From: Trichosphaerium sp. ATCC 40318
Lineage: Eukaryota > Discosea > Flabellinia > Trichosidae
DNA length: 64,000 bases
Reading direction: 5' to 3'
NCBI GenBank assembly: GCA_038496445.1
Contig: JALMLS010000285.1
Coordinates: forward strand, 1-64,000
Under the pieces are notes generated by a model that was given only the letters and a program-made list of their open reading frames with translations, did not search any database and was not told the origin of the DNA. Positions 1-12,148 of this stretch are shown here, piece after piece. Numbering within the stretch: the stretch's first letter is position 1; each line of letters starts with the position of its first letter. The position numbers and the translations under genes were made by a program.

Positions 1-179
1 TATTTTACTTACTTTTATATTTTTTAATATATTTTTAGTTTTTTTGCTTTAATATTACACAACCATTTATATTATACTATTGTATTTTCTATAATTACAC
101 TATTATTGGTATTATTACATCTTACATATATATTGCTTCACTATACATTGTTGGATTTTGTTGGTTTTTTTTATTGTTA

Positions 180-900
180 TATTACATATTTCAATATGTA
201 GCTTTGCTACATAATCTTATCCACTATAAGTATTGAATGCATATTGCTTTGCTGAATAATGCATTCCACTTTAAGTGTTGCAATTCTTGTTTCACTACAA
301 TATCTTGGATTTCTTCATTTTCCCACATGAAGCGCTTCGCTTCAAAATGCATTCCACTGTAAGGTTCGTATGTACCGCTTTGCTAAATAATGCATTCCAC
401 TTTTAAATATTGCAATTCTTATTTCACTACAATACTTTGGATTTCCTCATTTTTTCGCATAAAGCACTTCACTTCAAAATGCATTCCACTTTGAGGTTTA
501 TACATGTACCGTTTCGCTAAATAATGCATTCCACTTTAGGTATTATATTCTTCTTTCACTATAATATCTTGGATTTCTTCATTTTTTTTGCATGAAGCGC
601 TTCACTTCAAAATGCATTCCACTTTAGGCACCGCATATGTGCCGCTTCGCTGAATAATGCATTCAATATTAGGTGTCGCATGCGTACCGCTTCACTACAG
701 TATCTTAGATTCTTTTAATTTTTTTTTCGCATTAGGTTTTGTAATATGGCGCTTCGCTTCAGAATGCATTCCCACCATAATCTCTGCATGCCTACCGCTT
801 TGCTACATAATGCATTCCACTTTAGGTCCTGCATGCGTGTCGCTTTGCTACAAATTGTTGGATTCTATGAGTTTTTCGCTTTGTTGCTGCTTCGCTACAT
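180..900. repeat. Degenerate ~130-bp tandem repeat array (subtelomeric-looking)
   Basis: The phrase AATGCATTCCACTTTAGG, in variants, recurs near 258, 346, 388, 476, 523, 609, 655, 760 and 808. Two versions alternate. One is preceded by GCGCTTCGCTTCAAA; the other by CCGCTTTGCTAAAT. Between them lies a conserved spacer (TTTCACTACAATATCTTGGATTTCTTCATTTTTTCGC in variants). Equivalent copies are about 130 bp apart, giving roughly five diverged units. Upstream, 1-180 is very AT-rich with no coding signal. The only ORFs here simply translate the repeat. Position at the window edge and the telomere-like tracts at 1036-1240 suggest subtelomeric DNA, but that is inference. Confidence 0.8.
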
Positions 901-923
901 AATGTTGTTGTTGTGACCCTATA

Positions 924-1032
924 ATATATCGCTTTGCGATATATTTCTACACAGTGCTTCGCACTGTTACATAGTACTATATGTATAAGTATTGGCAACA
1001 TATGTTGCCTACATGCTGTTTAGCAACAGCAT
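924..1032. repeat. Cluster of five perfect short inverted repeats
   Basis: Five perfect palindromes or hairpins sit almost back to back. 924-944 has ATATATCGC and GCGATATAT arms around TTT. 951-967 has ACAGTGC and GCACTGT around TTC. 971-980 is ATAGTACTAT. 994-1009 is GGCAACATATGTTGCC. 1013-1032 has ATGCTGTT and AACAGCAT around TAGC. No coding sequence is present. The loop and stem words (CGCTTTGC, GCTTCGC) resemble words in the adjacent tandem repeats, so the two elements may share an origin. Confidence 0.85.
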
Positions 1033-1035
1033 AGA

Positions 1036-1240
1036 TCCTAGTCCCTAACTTTAATTGGCTTCTAGAACATAACCTTAGTCGTTATTTGTGTATATTAGGA
1101 CTAGGGTTTAGGTTGCTAATTACAGTTTGTGACTTAGGATTAGGTTTAGGTTTGCAACTTTAAGTAAAATTAGGACTAGGGCTTAAGATTTGTGAATGCT
1201 TTGCAAACCCTATCTACAATTAAGATTAGGGTTTATTTGT
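1036..1240. repeat. Degenerate telomere-like GGGTTTA/TTAGGG tracts
   Basis: Short words such as TAGGACTAGGGTTTAGG, GGATTAGGTTTAGGTTTG, TTAGGACTAGGGCTTAAG and AAGATTAGGGTTTA recur across about 200 bp. The array is not regular, so it is not an active telomere. It resembles decayed interstitial telomeric sequence, consistent with a subtelomeric setting. 1241-1484 holds nothing recognisable. Confidence 0.5.
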
Positions 1241-1484
1241 TATGTTTTGTTTGTATTGTATCAACCTATTTGGTTTAGCAGATTGCAACTTGTATTGTGT
1301 ATTGGTAGTTGATATTATATATAAGATTCAGAAACTACATTTTAAGAGTTAATACTAGACTAGAGATAGGCTTATTGTATTTAGTACATTAATTTTGTTT
1401 ATTTCAACATTGATACTTGTAAGTTAATGTGATTGTATCTTAATATTATTTAACTATCCATTTGGAGCTTTAATATACTGGATT

Positions 1485-3741
1485 TTATTGTGCAACATTT
1501 GCTTTACTTACAGGTTCATTAACTTTTTGTTGAACAAATTCTGTTGCTTTTATCTTTATCCGTCTTAATTGTTTAGGTTCAAAATTGTATGGTACAAGCA
1601 TTTCTGGTTTGTATAACTCATCAATGTGTTTTGGCTCACTACTACCAATAAATGTGACATGTTTAGGGCCAGATTGAGCAAACCGCCAAGCCATCTCCGT
1701 CATTCCAGAAGCATTTGCAAATTCAGGGTACACAGTTGCTAAATGCTATAGCATGTCAATACTACATTTCACAATGAAAGTGTGTACCGTTTGCAAAAAT
1801 CTTTGATCAGTTGCTTTGTTAAACTCTAACAGCCAACCAAATCTATCCAATGCCACTGTAATAGCATATCTATATTGTGTTGCCCAACCTTTAAAAGGTC
1901 CAAACTATAAAGTACAATAAGCCCGGCAGTTATCAGTATTTGGGGGTTTTGTTTTGTGTGGTGTTGGGTTAAAAAAAGGATATTGTTTTTTAACAGCACA
2001 TACCTCATGTTGTCGAACATCATTTATTGACTTGGTGATCTGTGCGCCTATGCTTCCAGCACGCAAGGCATGCCAAACTCCTGGGTCAACGCCTTTTTTG
2101 GAATTGGCTGAAAGAACCCTCGACCACGCTATGTCTCTGTAAGGCGGCAAATATTTACTTTCCTCATTTGATGCATGCTCTTGCATGAGTCCTTTGTAGT
2201 GATTCTCATGGGCGGCCAATACATTCAAAGATTCACTAATCAACACACCAATGTCTTTATCTAGTACAGTTAAACACAGGCGTAAAGGAAAAGAAAAGAA
2301 AAAAAAAAGAGAGAGAGAAAGCGAAAGCGGTCACCAGTGCCAATAGCATACCCTTATGACTTGGAACATCAACTAATCTGTATAAACGTGGTACAGGATC
2401 AGACGGTAACAGAAAATTGAAGGGTGTGCTTGTCATCGTGAGCATATCTGCCTGCGCTGCAATTTCCATCATTGATAACGAGTTGTTCAATTGATTGCGC
2501 AATGTCAGGGCATTAGATCCCAATAAGTTAAATGGACACTTGATAGCACGCATGTGGTGGTTATCGCCACCAACACGCTGGGCGTTTCCAAGCAATGCAT
2601 CGACGGGGAGTACCAAGTTGGCACTATCAGTGACGGCCTGAGTAACAACACCGTAAGTATTGACACGCCCTTTAGCTACCATCTCCTCTAGGTGACCAAA
2701 TGCGGGCTGTAAGTACTCTGTAAGCGCCAAGTAACCAGGATCACTCTACACATAAGTTGAGTTGACGCAAATTAATAGAAAACAAGTATAATCTCTTGGT
2801 GTGTAAGCATACATTACTGTCGCAAAATAAATCTGGCGTTTCTAACAACACCACATCGACTGTCTCGACCCCAAGTCTGTTGCATATGGAAGACACAGCA
2901 TCGTGAATATACGCTTCTCCATGAGAGTAATATTCGCCCTCACCTGCTTTTATCTACGCTTGTATTAAAAAAAAAAGTGGCGTCCGAAGCAAAATACACA
3001 AGTTCTGGCAGAAGAAAAAAAAAGGTACCATGGATGCAAACAGAGGATCTTGTGGTTTCTCAGCTATCCCTCGCTCTATATATTTGGCCTGTAGGTTAAT
3101 GACAGTGTCAAATCTCAATGTTTCGCATTTATTTTATGTAGACACTTACCTGAGCGCCCCTAACGATGCCTGTCTTGGCAACCAGCACAACTTCCTAAAC
3201 ACGTCAGACCGTGAAATATTCAGAATAAAAAAAATAAAAGTTTTACACACCTCTCTGCGCAGTTCCCCTTTATCAAACAGTCCCCTCAATACTCTCCCAA
3301 TTTCAGCTTCACTTTCCCCTGCATCTGGACCAGTACTAACGTCTAGGAGAATAATTAGGCGATAAAGAAAAAAAAAAAAAGCTAGAAGGGCGCACTTATC
3401 ACATTAGCGCCATTCTTGATTGCGTGAAGCAAAGTATCCGCTGAACCAGGCAAGTCGTGTTCATACGCACCTAGAGCGAACTTTAATAGTGAAAAAAAAA
3501 TTAAACCATTTTAGTTAGTTACGCCTGACTACGTACCTATACCCACCTGCGATAAAGACAAGCTCTGCCAATCAAAAAATGGCATTTTACTAAAACGCGC
3601 AGCTCTCTCTTTAGTCGCTTCGTGCGTCGCAAACCCTTTAACTGTTGAAAACAGACGCATTTGTACCGTTGTATGGGATTTTACGCCACGCCGGCGCGTA
3701 GGGCAACTAGCTTTACTGGTGCGAGTTAGAGCACGCAGCAT
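1485..3741 (-). CDS. Aldo/keto reductase-fold protein with degenerate active site, probably organelle-targeted
   Basis: The gene has several exons on the minus strand. The start at 3741 (MLRALTRTSKASCP...) gives a basic, Ser/Thr/Arg-rich leader that looks like a mitochondrial presequence. Downstream blocks follow the AKR (beta/alpha)8 order: FALGAYEHDLPGSADTLL, then NVSTGPDAGESEAEIGRVL, VVLVAKTGIVRGA, LGVETVDVVLLETPD, NTYGVV and NLLGSNAL, ending at QQKVNEPVSKANVAQ. Known AKRs use an Asp-Tyr-Lys-His tetrad. Here the D..A..YG region reads NVSTGPDAG and the usual LLHxP reads LLETPD, so only the Lys (VAKTG) is retained. The protein may be a non-catalytic or altered member. Exon joins were read by eye, and the intron near 2290 carries a long purine tract. 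Confidence 0.75.
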
Positions 3742-3877
3742 TTTCACTAGGAGCCTATCAATGAGCTTGAAAATTGAAAATTTGAAGTATTTTGACAACC
3801 ACGAAAAAAAAAAAACCATATTCTTTTCTACAACGCATTTTTTTTTTATTGTCTTTATATTTATTTACATTGACACA

Positions 3878-4936
3878 CTAAAGTAACCGATTCAGAGCAA
3901 CCAAAATAGCGATCACAAGTAAGGCAATAGCAACATACGCATTCTTGTTTTGTGGTTGAGCAAGTGTGGTTGCAATAGGACTTGCTGTAGTGGTCGCGCT
4001 TGGCGCTTTAGTGGTATTTGTAGGACCTGAAACCTGTACTTTTGCCTTTTTGGCAAGTTCAGGGAACCTAAAAACGAAGTATAAGCGCAACAACCTGTAA
4101 AGGGATCAAATGACATGCATCTTTATAAATTTCTTGCTTCTTTTATTCCACTCCAAAGACTTCTTTGCCAATACCATTCGTGCCTCAGTAGTCCCTTCTA
4201 AAGAACCAGCGTGTTGTGCTTCCTCTAACTAATCAAAAACGTGTGAGATAAAAACAAGAATTGCAAGCTCAAACTAACTGCTTGCTATTTATGAACATAA
4301 GAAAAAAAAAATACCATGAAGGACAACAATCCTATCAATATTGATTTTACGCTCCACAAAGGATTCCAAGACTCTGGGTGATCTAGTAAAAAGGGTAAAC
4401 TAAAAAGAGACCAAAAAAAAAACAATCATTTTGACTTACAGTCACTCATACTAAGGCACAACCGCATGTCCGTCTTAAACCGACCTGAAGGCGTATACAT
4501 AAATATGGATGGGGGTTTGTGAGGATATCCAGACGGAAATCTGAGGAGACCCCAATATGCACCATTGTGATAAGGACAAATAGGATTTAGCAAGAAAAAA
4601 TCAATCAACGGAATTTTTTTGCGTTTTTGCATTACAAAATTGCTCTGTACCTGCCATGGGGACCGAGTATAACGTAGTGCCACCTAATCACGGAATAAAT
4701 TCAGTGGTGAGGATGGATGAGTACAAGGAAATCGTACTCCAAAATATTAGATGAGTCTGGTCGCGCAATAATGTTCTCTGGCGGGTCCTGGAAACTTTTA
4801 AACGCGGAAATGGTTACATAGAAATCGTATCGGTGCTCACCAACAAAATTGCCTTGTACTCTTTTTGTAAACGTCGCTAATACTTGTTAAACGGTACAAA
4901 AAAAACTGATTGATCAACCCTATACTGCTTTGCCAT
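3878..4936 (-). CDS. UBE2J2: Ubiquitin-conjugating enzyme E2, UBC6/UBE2J type, tail-anchored
   Basis: The protein begins MAKQ at 4936, followed by an intron and [12 protein letters not shown]. Then come [18 protein letters not shown] and the UBC core around [17 protein letters not shown], then [15 protein letters not shown] with the catalytic Cys in the RLCLS context. The C-terminal part ([19 protein letters not shown]) matches the UBC6 lid region. A Thr/Ala-rich linker leads to a final hydrophobic segment, [18 protein letters not shown], which forms a tail anchor. Family members sit in the ER membrane and load ubiquitin in ER-associated degradation. The 3' end lies about 140 bp from the start of the aldo-keto-reductase-like gene on the same strand. 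Confidence 0.9.
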
Positions 4937-5220
4937 CGTTATAGCGTTGTAAACCCAACTAACTCGTTGTAATAAAACAAAAACAGTGAAATTAGGTAGC
5001 AGCAGCTATTTCAACGATCTCCGGAGAGCCCAAAATAAATGAAACAGTCACAGAAAAAAAAAAAAAACCAAAAAGTCAATTTGGGTGCGATAAATAGAAA
5101 AAAAAATTCTCTTCGCAAAAGCAACATAAACTAAACTGCGACAACAATGACTGATATGAAACTATGTACGTGTAAAAGGGCTCCACGAGTACTTGATGGC
5201 CTGTGCTAACGGTTTTAGGC
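4937..5220. promoter_or_regulatory. Intergenic region between divergent UBE2J2 and ALYREF genes
   Basis: This AT-rich 284-bp gap separates the UBE2J2 start (minus) from the ALYREF start (plus), so it must hold both promoters. It contains A-tracts (near 5053-5067) but no TATA box or other motif I can assign with confidence. Short ORFs crossing it are not supported. Confidence 0.4.
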
Positions 5221-6739
5221 ATGTCCCTAGACGATCTAGCCGATAAGGAGCTAGGTAAAGGACGCCGCGGCGGTGGTGGCAGAGGCAAAGGTAGAGGTAG
5301 GAGAGATAACACTGGGCCAAAAAGAAGACAGAGGAATCATAAACACCGTGACAATGCAGCACCATACCACAGGGTACCTAAACGCTTTATTTTTGATCAT
5401 TAATGGATTTACAAAAAAAAAAACCCTTGCTGTTGAACACCAACGACAACCATTGCCTCCAGATTATTGCAGTGGACCAAAAACGATTCTCTACATAACT
5501 TTTTTTCTTCTTGCGACAGATTTAATCTGATAATTGCACTTAGCGCCAAGGGCCTCGTTCTGACCCTGATGATGCTGTGTGGAAGCACGATATGTTTGAG
5601 AACAAAGGTCAGATGTCAGGTGGCTCAGCAAACTACAACAACCAAGATCGCAGCAGGTAATTTTTTAATATTATTTTTATCGTTATATTTGTGCTTGTGG
5701 ACTCATTGCGATATTTAGAGCGAGTTCAGGAACGAGAATAAAGATTAGCGACATCCAATATGATGTGGGTGAGTCGGAATTGCAGGTATGTCACAATTTG
5801 AATCAATGATTAATCTTTTTTTTTTTTTTCCTTTTCGCCTATTCCCAGTTCGTTCCTTCTAAGATGCATTGTAGGTACTTATTCTGTAGCCCTTTTTGTC
5901 GTTGAGCGTTCCTCTCCTCCTTTTGAGCAATGCGCAAGCCTTGGATGAATAGCAACACCATCAGTCATCTATCATTTTGAGCGCTGTTTTTATTTTTTTA
6001 TTGCCCTTTTGCTCTTTGATGGTTCTCAGTATATTCGAGACTGTTGATGGAGCATAATGCGTGTCAGGTGTCCATTACTGAAACCAAACACAAAAAAAAA
6101 ACCACAAAAAAAAAATATATTCGAATGAATTTTTTTCAATCACTTCTTGCTCTTGGGCAATACCAACGGCCATTACCAGGAACTTTTTACAACAGTTGGC
6201 GCTATTAAGAAAGTACGAGTGTACTATGATAAATCTGGACGTAGCGAAGGTATGTGCCAGTACAGTTTTTTTTTTTTTCTCTTCTTTCTTTTTCTCTTGC
6301 TAGCTTTACCATTGTTATTTTAAACTTACTTTTGTGGTTTTCCAGGCAAAGCGGAAATTACTTTTGAGTCAAAACAGGATGCCGAATCTGCAGTAAAGCA
6401 ATTCAATGGAGCCAAGTGCGAATTTTGATTGAGATTTCTTGGTAATTTATGTTACTTTAGGATTGACGGAAAGCCGATGTCTATTGAGATACTCCCAGAT
6501 GCACCTGTACGAGAACGCAGGAATAAATACGGTGGTGATAGATCTCGGTACGTAAATGCGCACCTCACCCTTCCGTTTGTTAAAAGTTGCTTACATTTTC
6601 TCAAAATAGCCGTGGTCGCAACAACCGCCAAAATCAGCGTGGTAACTGGAACAACAACTCTCGAAACAATGGAGGCAGCAACAACGGAGGCGGTAACAAT
6701 GGCGGGATTGACGATATCAAAATCAAAGTGTCATTTTAA
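5221..6739 (+). CDS. ALYREF: ALYREF/Yra1-type mRNA export adaptor (RRM, Arg/Gly-rich)
   Basis: The start MSLDDLADKEL at 5221 matches the N-terminal UAP56-binding motif of REF proteins. It is followed by a GRGGGGRGKGRGR basic segment. The next exon carries PDDAVWKHDMFENKG, the family's W-x-HD-(L/M)F motif. The RRM follows: RIKISDIQYDVGESEL, then ELFTTVGAIKKVRVYYDKSG, KAEITFESKQDAESAVKQFN and IDGKPMSIEILPD. A short Arg/Asn/Gly-rich exon ends DDIKIKVSF and a stop. In other eukaryotes the protein bridges TREX/UAP56, spliced mRNA and the export receptor NXF1. Introns have GT-AG ends with T-rich 3' parts. AATAAA lies 33 bp after the stop. Confidence 0.93.
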
Positions 6740-6771
6740 AAAAAATTCCACTAGTTCACCAAATATTTTAC

Positions 6772-6777
6772 AATAAA
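6772..6777 (+). terminator. AATAAA polyadenylation signal of the ALYREF gene
   Basis: A canonical AATAAA hexamer lies 33 bp downstream of the ALYREF stop codon in AT-rich DNA. Similar signals follow the dehydratase stop (42521) and the LTD-repeat gene (50058). Confidence 0.6.
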
Positions 6778-6980
6778 GCATAGTGTTTTTCACCCTTGTT
6801 ACAAAAGCATTAGATGGCCTTTTTTTTTTGTTTCGTGCGCACCTGTTTCCTTGTACGTTAGTTGGGGTTATTAAAGAAAAGACAGAAATGAACAAATGGC
6901 TTAGCTAAAGTTTTGTTAAGGCTTGCCTTCACTGTTTTTTTTTTTCAGTCTTAGAAAGCTGTAAACACTTTTTCACCATC

Positions 6981-8760
<1,780 letters not shown>

Positions 8761-9172
8761 ATAAACAAGTAAGAAATAAAAAAAACTACAATCCATTTTC
8801 ATTAGCGATTTCTTTCACTCTGCCCTTCAGTTAAGTGTAATTACTTCTGGACTTTGAAGTCAATAAGCCCATATATACTATTAAGTGAGAATAAATAGAA
8901 CTTGGTATTCTTCAAAAGGAAGGAGCTACCAGGTTGTAAAGTTGGAATTTGATTGTCTGAACAAACAATTTCTAGTAAAATCAATCATTTTCTCGGCCTT
9001 TGCAAGTAAATAAACCCTAATAGATGACCTCATAGCCGTAGACAAAGTTGTGGTTTGGAGTCCATTAAAAGATTTTTGGCTCCTGTTGCGCGTACAACTG
9101 TTCGTTCAAGTAGTGTTAAGTGGTAGTTAGAACAATTAGTAAGTCGCAATAAAAACAAAACGTGATACCAGT
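8761..9172. other. Intergenic, no gene recognised
   Basis: This 412-bp AT-rich gap lies between the IDH stop and the DUF4139 gene start. GAAATAAAAA after 8770 could serve as the IDH polyadenylation signal. The right part must hold the promoter of the next gene. I see no tRNA, repeat or exon-like frame. Confidence 0.5.
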
Positions 9173-11738
9173 ATGTCAGATGAAGAAACAAGTGTTAAAG
9201 TAGCCGACGAAAGCGCGTCTACTAAAAAAAGCCCACGCAAGAAATCATCAAGGAAACTCAAAAAGCAAGGCTCAAAAGTGAAGCACTCAAAACAACCTGA
9301 GAGTGCTCTCAGTCAAGCAGAAATGGCTCTAAAGGAAGTTGAAGTCCTGCTCAAGTCCAAAACCACTCTAGAGCCTATAGACGTGGCGGCATGCCCTTGT
9401 GTGCGAGTATGTTGCTGTTAATATACAGAATACACGATTTTTAAGTCTATTTAGGTAACGGTTTTTGAGAGCGAAGCGGAGGTAACAAGGCGCATAGAGT
9501 TGAGGCTAGAAAAAGGTAAACAGAGACTTTTGCCAAGTTTTTTTTTTGTGAATAAAAAACCGAAAATATTTTAAAGGTGGTGCTTCAGAAAAGTATCACA
9601 TCCTTTGTATTCACGTTTTTATCCCATTTTTTTTCTACAAACAAGTTTTGTTCGTTTTTTTTTATTGCTAATCAAAAAAAGGGGTAAACGAGATACCGGT
9701 TGTTGGTTTCCCGGCCACGATCGATAGCGATTCCGTCCGTGTGTCTGGTGGCGAAGGCCACGCTTCTTTGTTGGAGGTAAGAATCTTTGTTTCAGTGTTT
9801 CCTTAAATGTAGTATTAGGTGTCATTTAATGAAAAGACGATGTCCAAAAAAGAGATTGAAAGCGCAACAAACACGTGCGTTTTTTGAGGGTATTAATTGG
9901 TTTGTTCGCAATTTAATTGTGTAAAAAAAAGGGAGCTCAAGGCGCTTGACGTAGCTACAGAAGCAGCATTGAAAGAGGTGGAACGTATACAGGTAGGCAC
10001 CTAATGCTCCTATAATGTTAATGTGATATTTGTAGCAAAGAAGAAAGTGGATTCTTGGGTGGAGCGACAGCATGCTTGATGCACGGTTAGAGCAATCCAG
10101 TATCGCTCTAATATCAGATGACTCTATAAAGTCAGCAAGCTCATTCCTTGATTTTTTTCAACAACAAATGGAAGACGTTGATGCTCAAGAAGCTAAGGCC
10201 GAAGCTGTTAGTGAAGGTACAATGAAAATATATCACTTGTTGGCTTACAAAAAATCATTAGGTATAGCAAAAAAAAGGCAGGAGTTGTTGTTGAAAAAGA
10301 AAAAATTAAGAGGAAGCGCTACGACGCGTCACGTGGACATTCTTATGACAGCAAAGAAAAAAACAAAAGTAGTAAACACAACGCGTATAAATCTAACATT
10401 TGTTGTAGGTTGTACTAATGTTATCATATGTTGTGTCGAACGCTAAATGGCGTGCCGGATATTCCGTGCACGTTGATAGCAATCAGAAAAATGTTGAACT
10501 TACTTACTACGGATTTGTGCAAAACAGAACTGGCGAAGATTGGAATAAAGTACAAAAGAGACGTTTATTGTAAAATGTACTAACTAATTACAGGTCGAGT
10601 TATCAATGTCTACTGCAAAGCCTTCTGCAAGCGGCAAACCTCCTGAGCTTATGTGTAAATTCTTGCGCTTAGGTTCTCCAACTCCTACATGGAGCGGCGG
10701 ACGTCGTGATATTGGTGGTTTACAGAAGGAAAGCAAAATGAGTAGGGGAGGGAAACGAAAGAAAAGTAAAAATGTAGCAATGCAAGTGGCAGTAGCTGAA
10801 AAGGCGAGAACTTCTGTTGCATTTAAGGTTCAAAGACCTGTTACAATTAAAACACAGCCACGGGATTTAGAAAAAGAGATAAAGGTACCAAAGACGTCCT
10901 CTGATAAGCGTTGCACGCTCAAGTACAAATTAGTTGCCAATCGACGTATCAGAGTTTGAGGCAAACTTCTCATGGAGTTGTGTACCGTCCCTTGTAGAAA
11001 AAGCATACCTACAGGCCACTATAAAGAATACTAAGGAAGGGCTTCATATGTTGCCGGGCAACTGCAGTGTTTTCTTGGATAACAACTATGTTACAAGTAC
11101 AAAGATAGGAAAAGTTTTATCAGGTACTTTTTATTTTGAACAAATACTAAATGAACTCATGTGACCGTATAGGTGAAAGCTTTGATGTTGCACTCGGTGT
11201 GGATGAATCCATTAAAATAGAGCACATCCCAGAGCGCGAGATGGCCACATCAACTGGAGTGCTTGGAAGAAAAAACTTGAAGGTAAAAATCCAAATGCTG
11301 TACAACTTGCATGAACACGACAACCTGATTTATGCATAGACAATTCAACAAGTAGCCAAGATGGAGAATCACAAAACAATACCTATCGTTATGAGCATGT
11401 TGCTACAAGTGCCAAAGAGCTCAAATTCTAATTTAAAAGTCCAAACTATTTCACCTCCTAAAACCGTAAGCTTATTTCATTTTGATTGCAAGAAAAGCCA
11501 ACATTCTATTTTTGTAGGATATCATTAACATGTTGGAAAATGAGATTCCAGAAGATGCGAAAAGCTTATCACCAGGATTTTACTTACAGAGAGACGGAAA
11601 TATTAGATGGATAAAAAAATTGGCTTCAGGTAGACAACAATCTTATTCTTGCCTACTTACACCCGTTTTTTAGGAAAGAAAACAGAACAGAAAGTCATAT
11701 ATACACTAGAATACCCAAAGGGCTATGTAGTTCAATAA
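9173..11738 (+). CDS. DUF4139/MuiA-like (F37C4.5-type) protein
   Basis: Starts at 9173 (MSDEETSVKVADESAS) with a Lys/Ser-rich head (STKKSPRKKSSRKLKKQ). A DUF4140-like N-terminal region follows (VRVTVFESEAEVTRRIEL..G, then EIPVVGFPATIDSDSVRVSG) and then helical, coiled-coil exons (KEIESATNTELKALDVATEA). The DUF4139 signature follows: YVVSNAKWRAGYSVHVDS, VELTYYGFVQNRTGEDWN and VELSMSTAKPSASGKPPEL. The end is KVIYTLEYPKGYVVQ. Related proteins occur in bacteria (mucoidy inhibitor A), fungi, worms and protists, with no settled function. The exon pattern matches the neighbouring genes, so recent bacterial transfer is not indicated. Confidence 0.85.
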
Positions 11739-12148
11739 ATGTAATTGCCATTGAGCGTAGGTAAAAACGTCATACGTTGCTTGTTATGGATCACAGAATT
11801 TAATTTTCAAACTGTTATGTATCACCGTCGTTACAAAGCGAAGCAATATTGACAATAACGTGAGTATATAAAATACAGCAAAAGACAAGATTGTACATAA
11901 ACGCAAAACCCATACTACACATGACAGCTGACATGCTACATTACAGTCACTGCATTTGCACAGCAGGCTGCAGAGGTATTAATGTAATATAGGAATTGAA
12001 CTGTTGTTCTTGAAAAACTGTTAACAGCTTTGTAAAACAATGGAAAGTAAGTATCAGGTAAAAATTCTGGCAAAGGGTATGCAACGTGTTGATTAATAAC
12101 TTGGGTTTATTGTTATTAGTCTCTTTTTAATTCCACAAGAGTATTATT
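11739..12148. other. Intergenic between convergent genes, nothing recognised
   Basis: This 410-bp gap separates the 3' ends of the DUF4139 gene (plus) and the dipeptidase (minus). AATAAATG overlaps the DUF4139 stop and could be its polyadenylation signal. No exon-like frame, tRNA or repeat was seen. Confidence 0.5.

Noticed and set aside
657-902. 81-codon ORF
   Set aside because: It translates the tandem repeat (repeating CVPLHYS and CLPLCYI words), with no splice or homology support.
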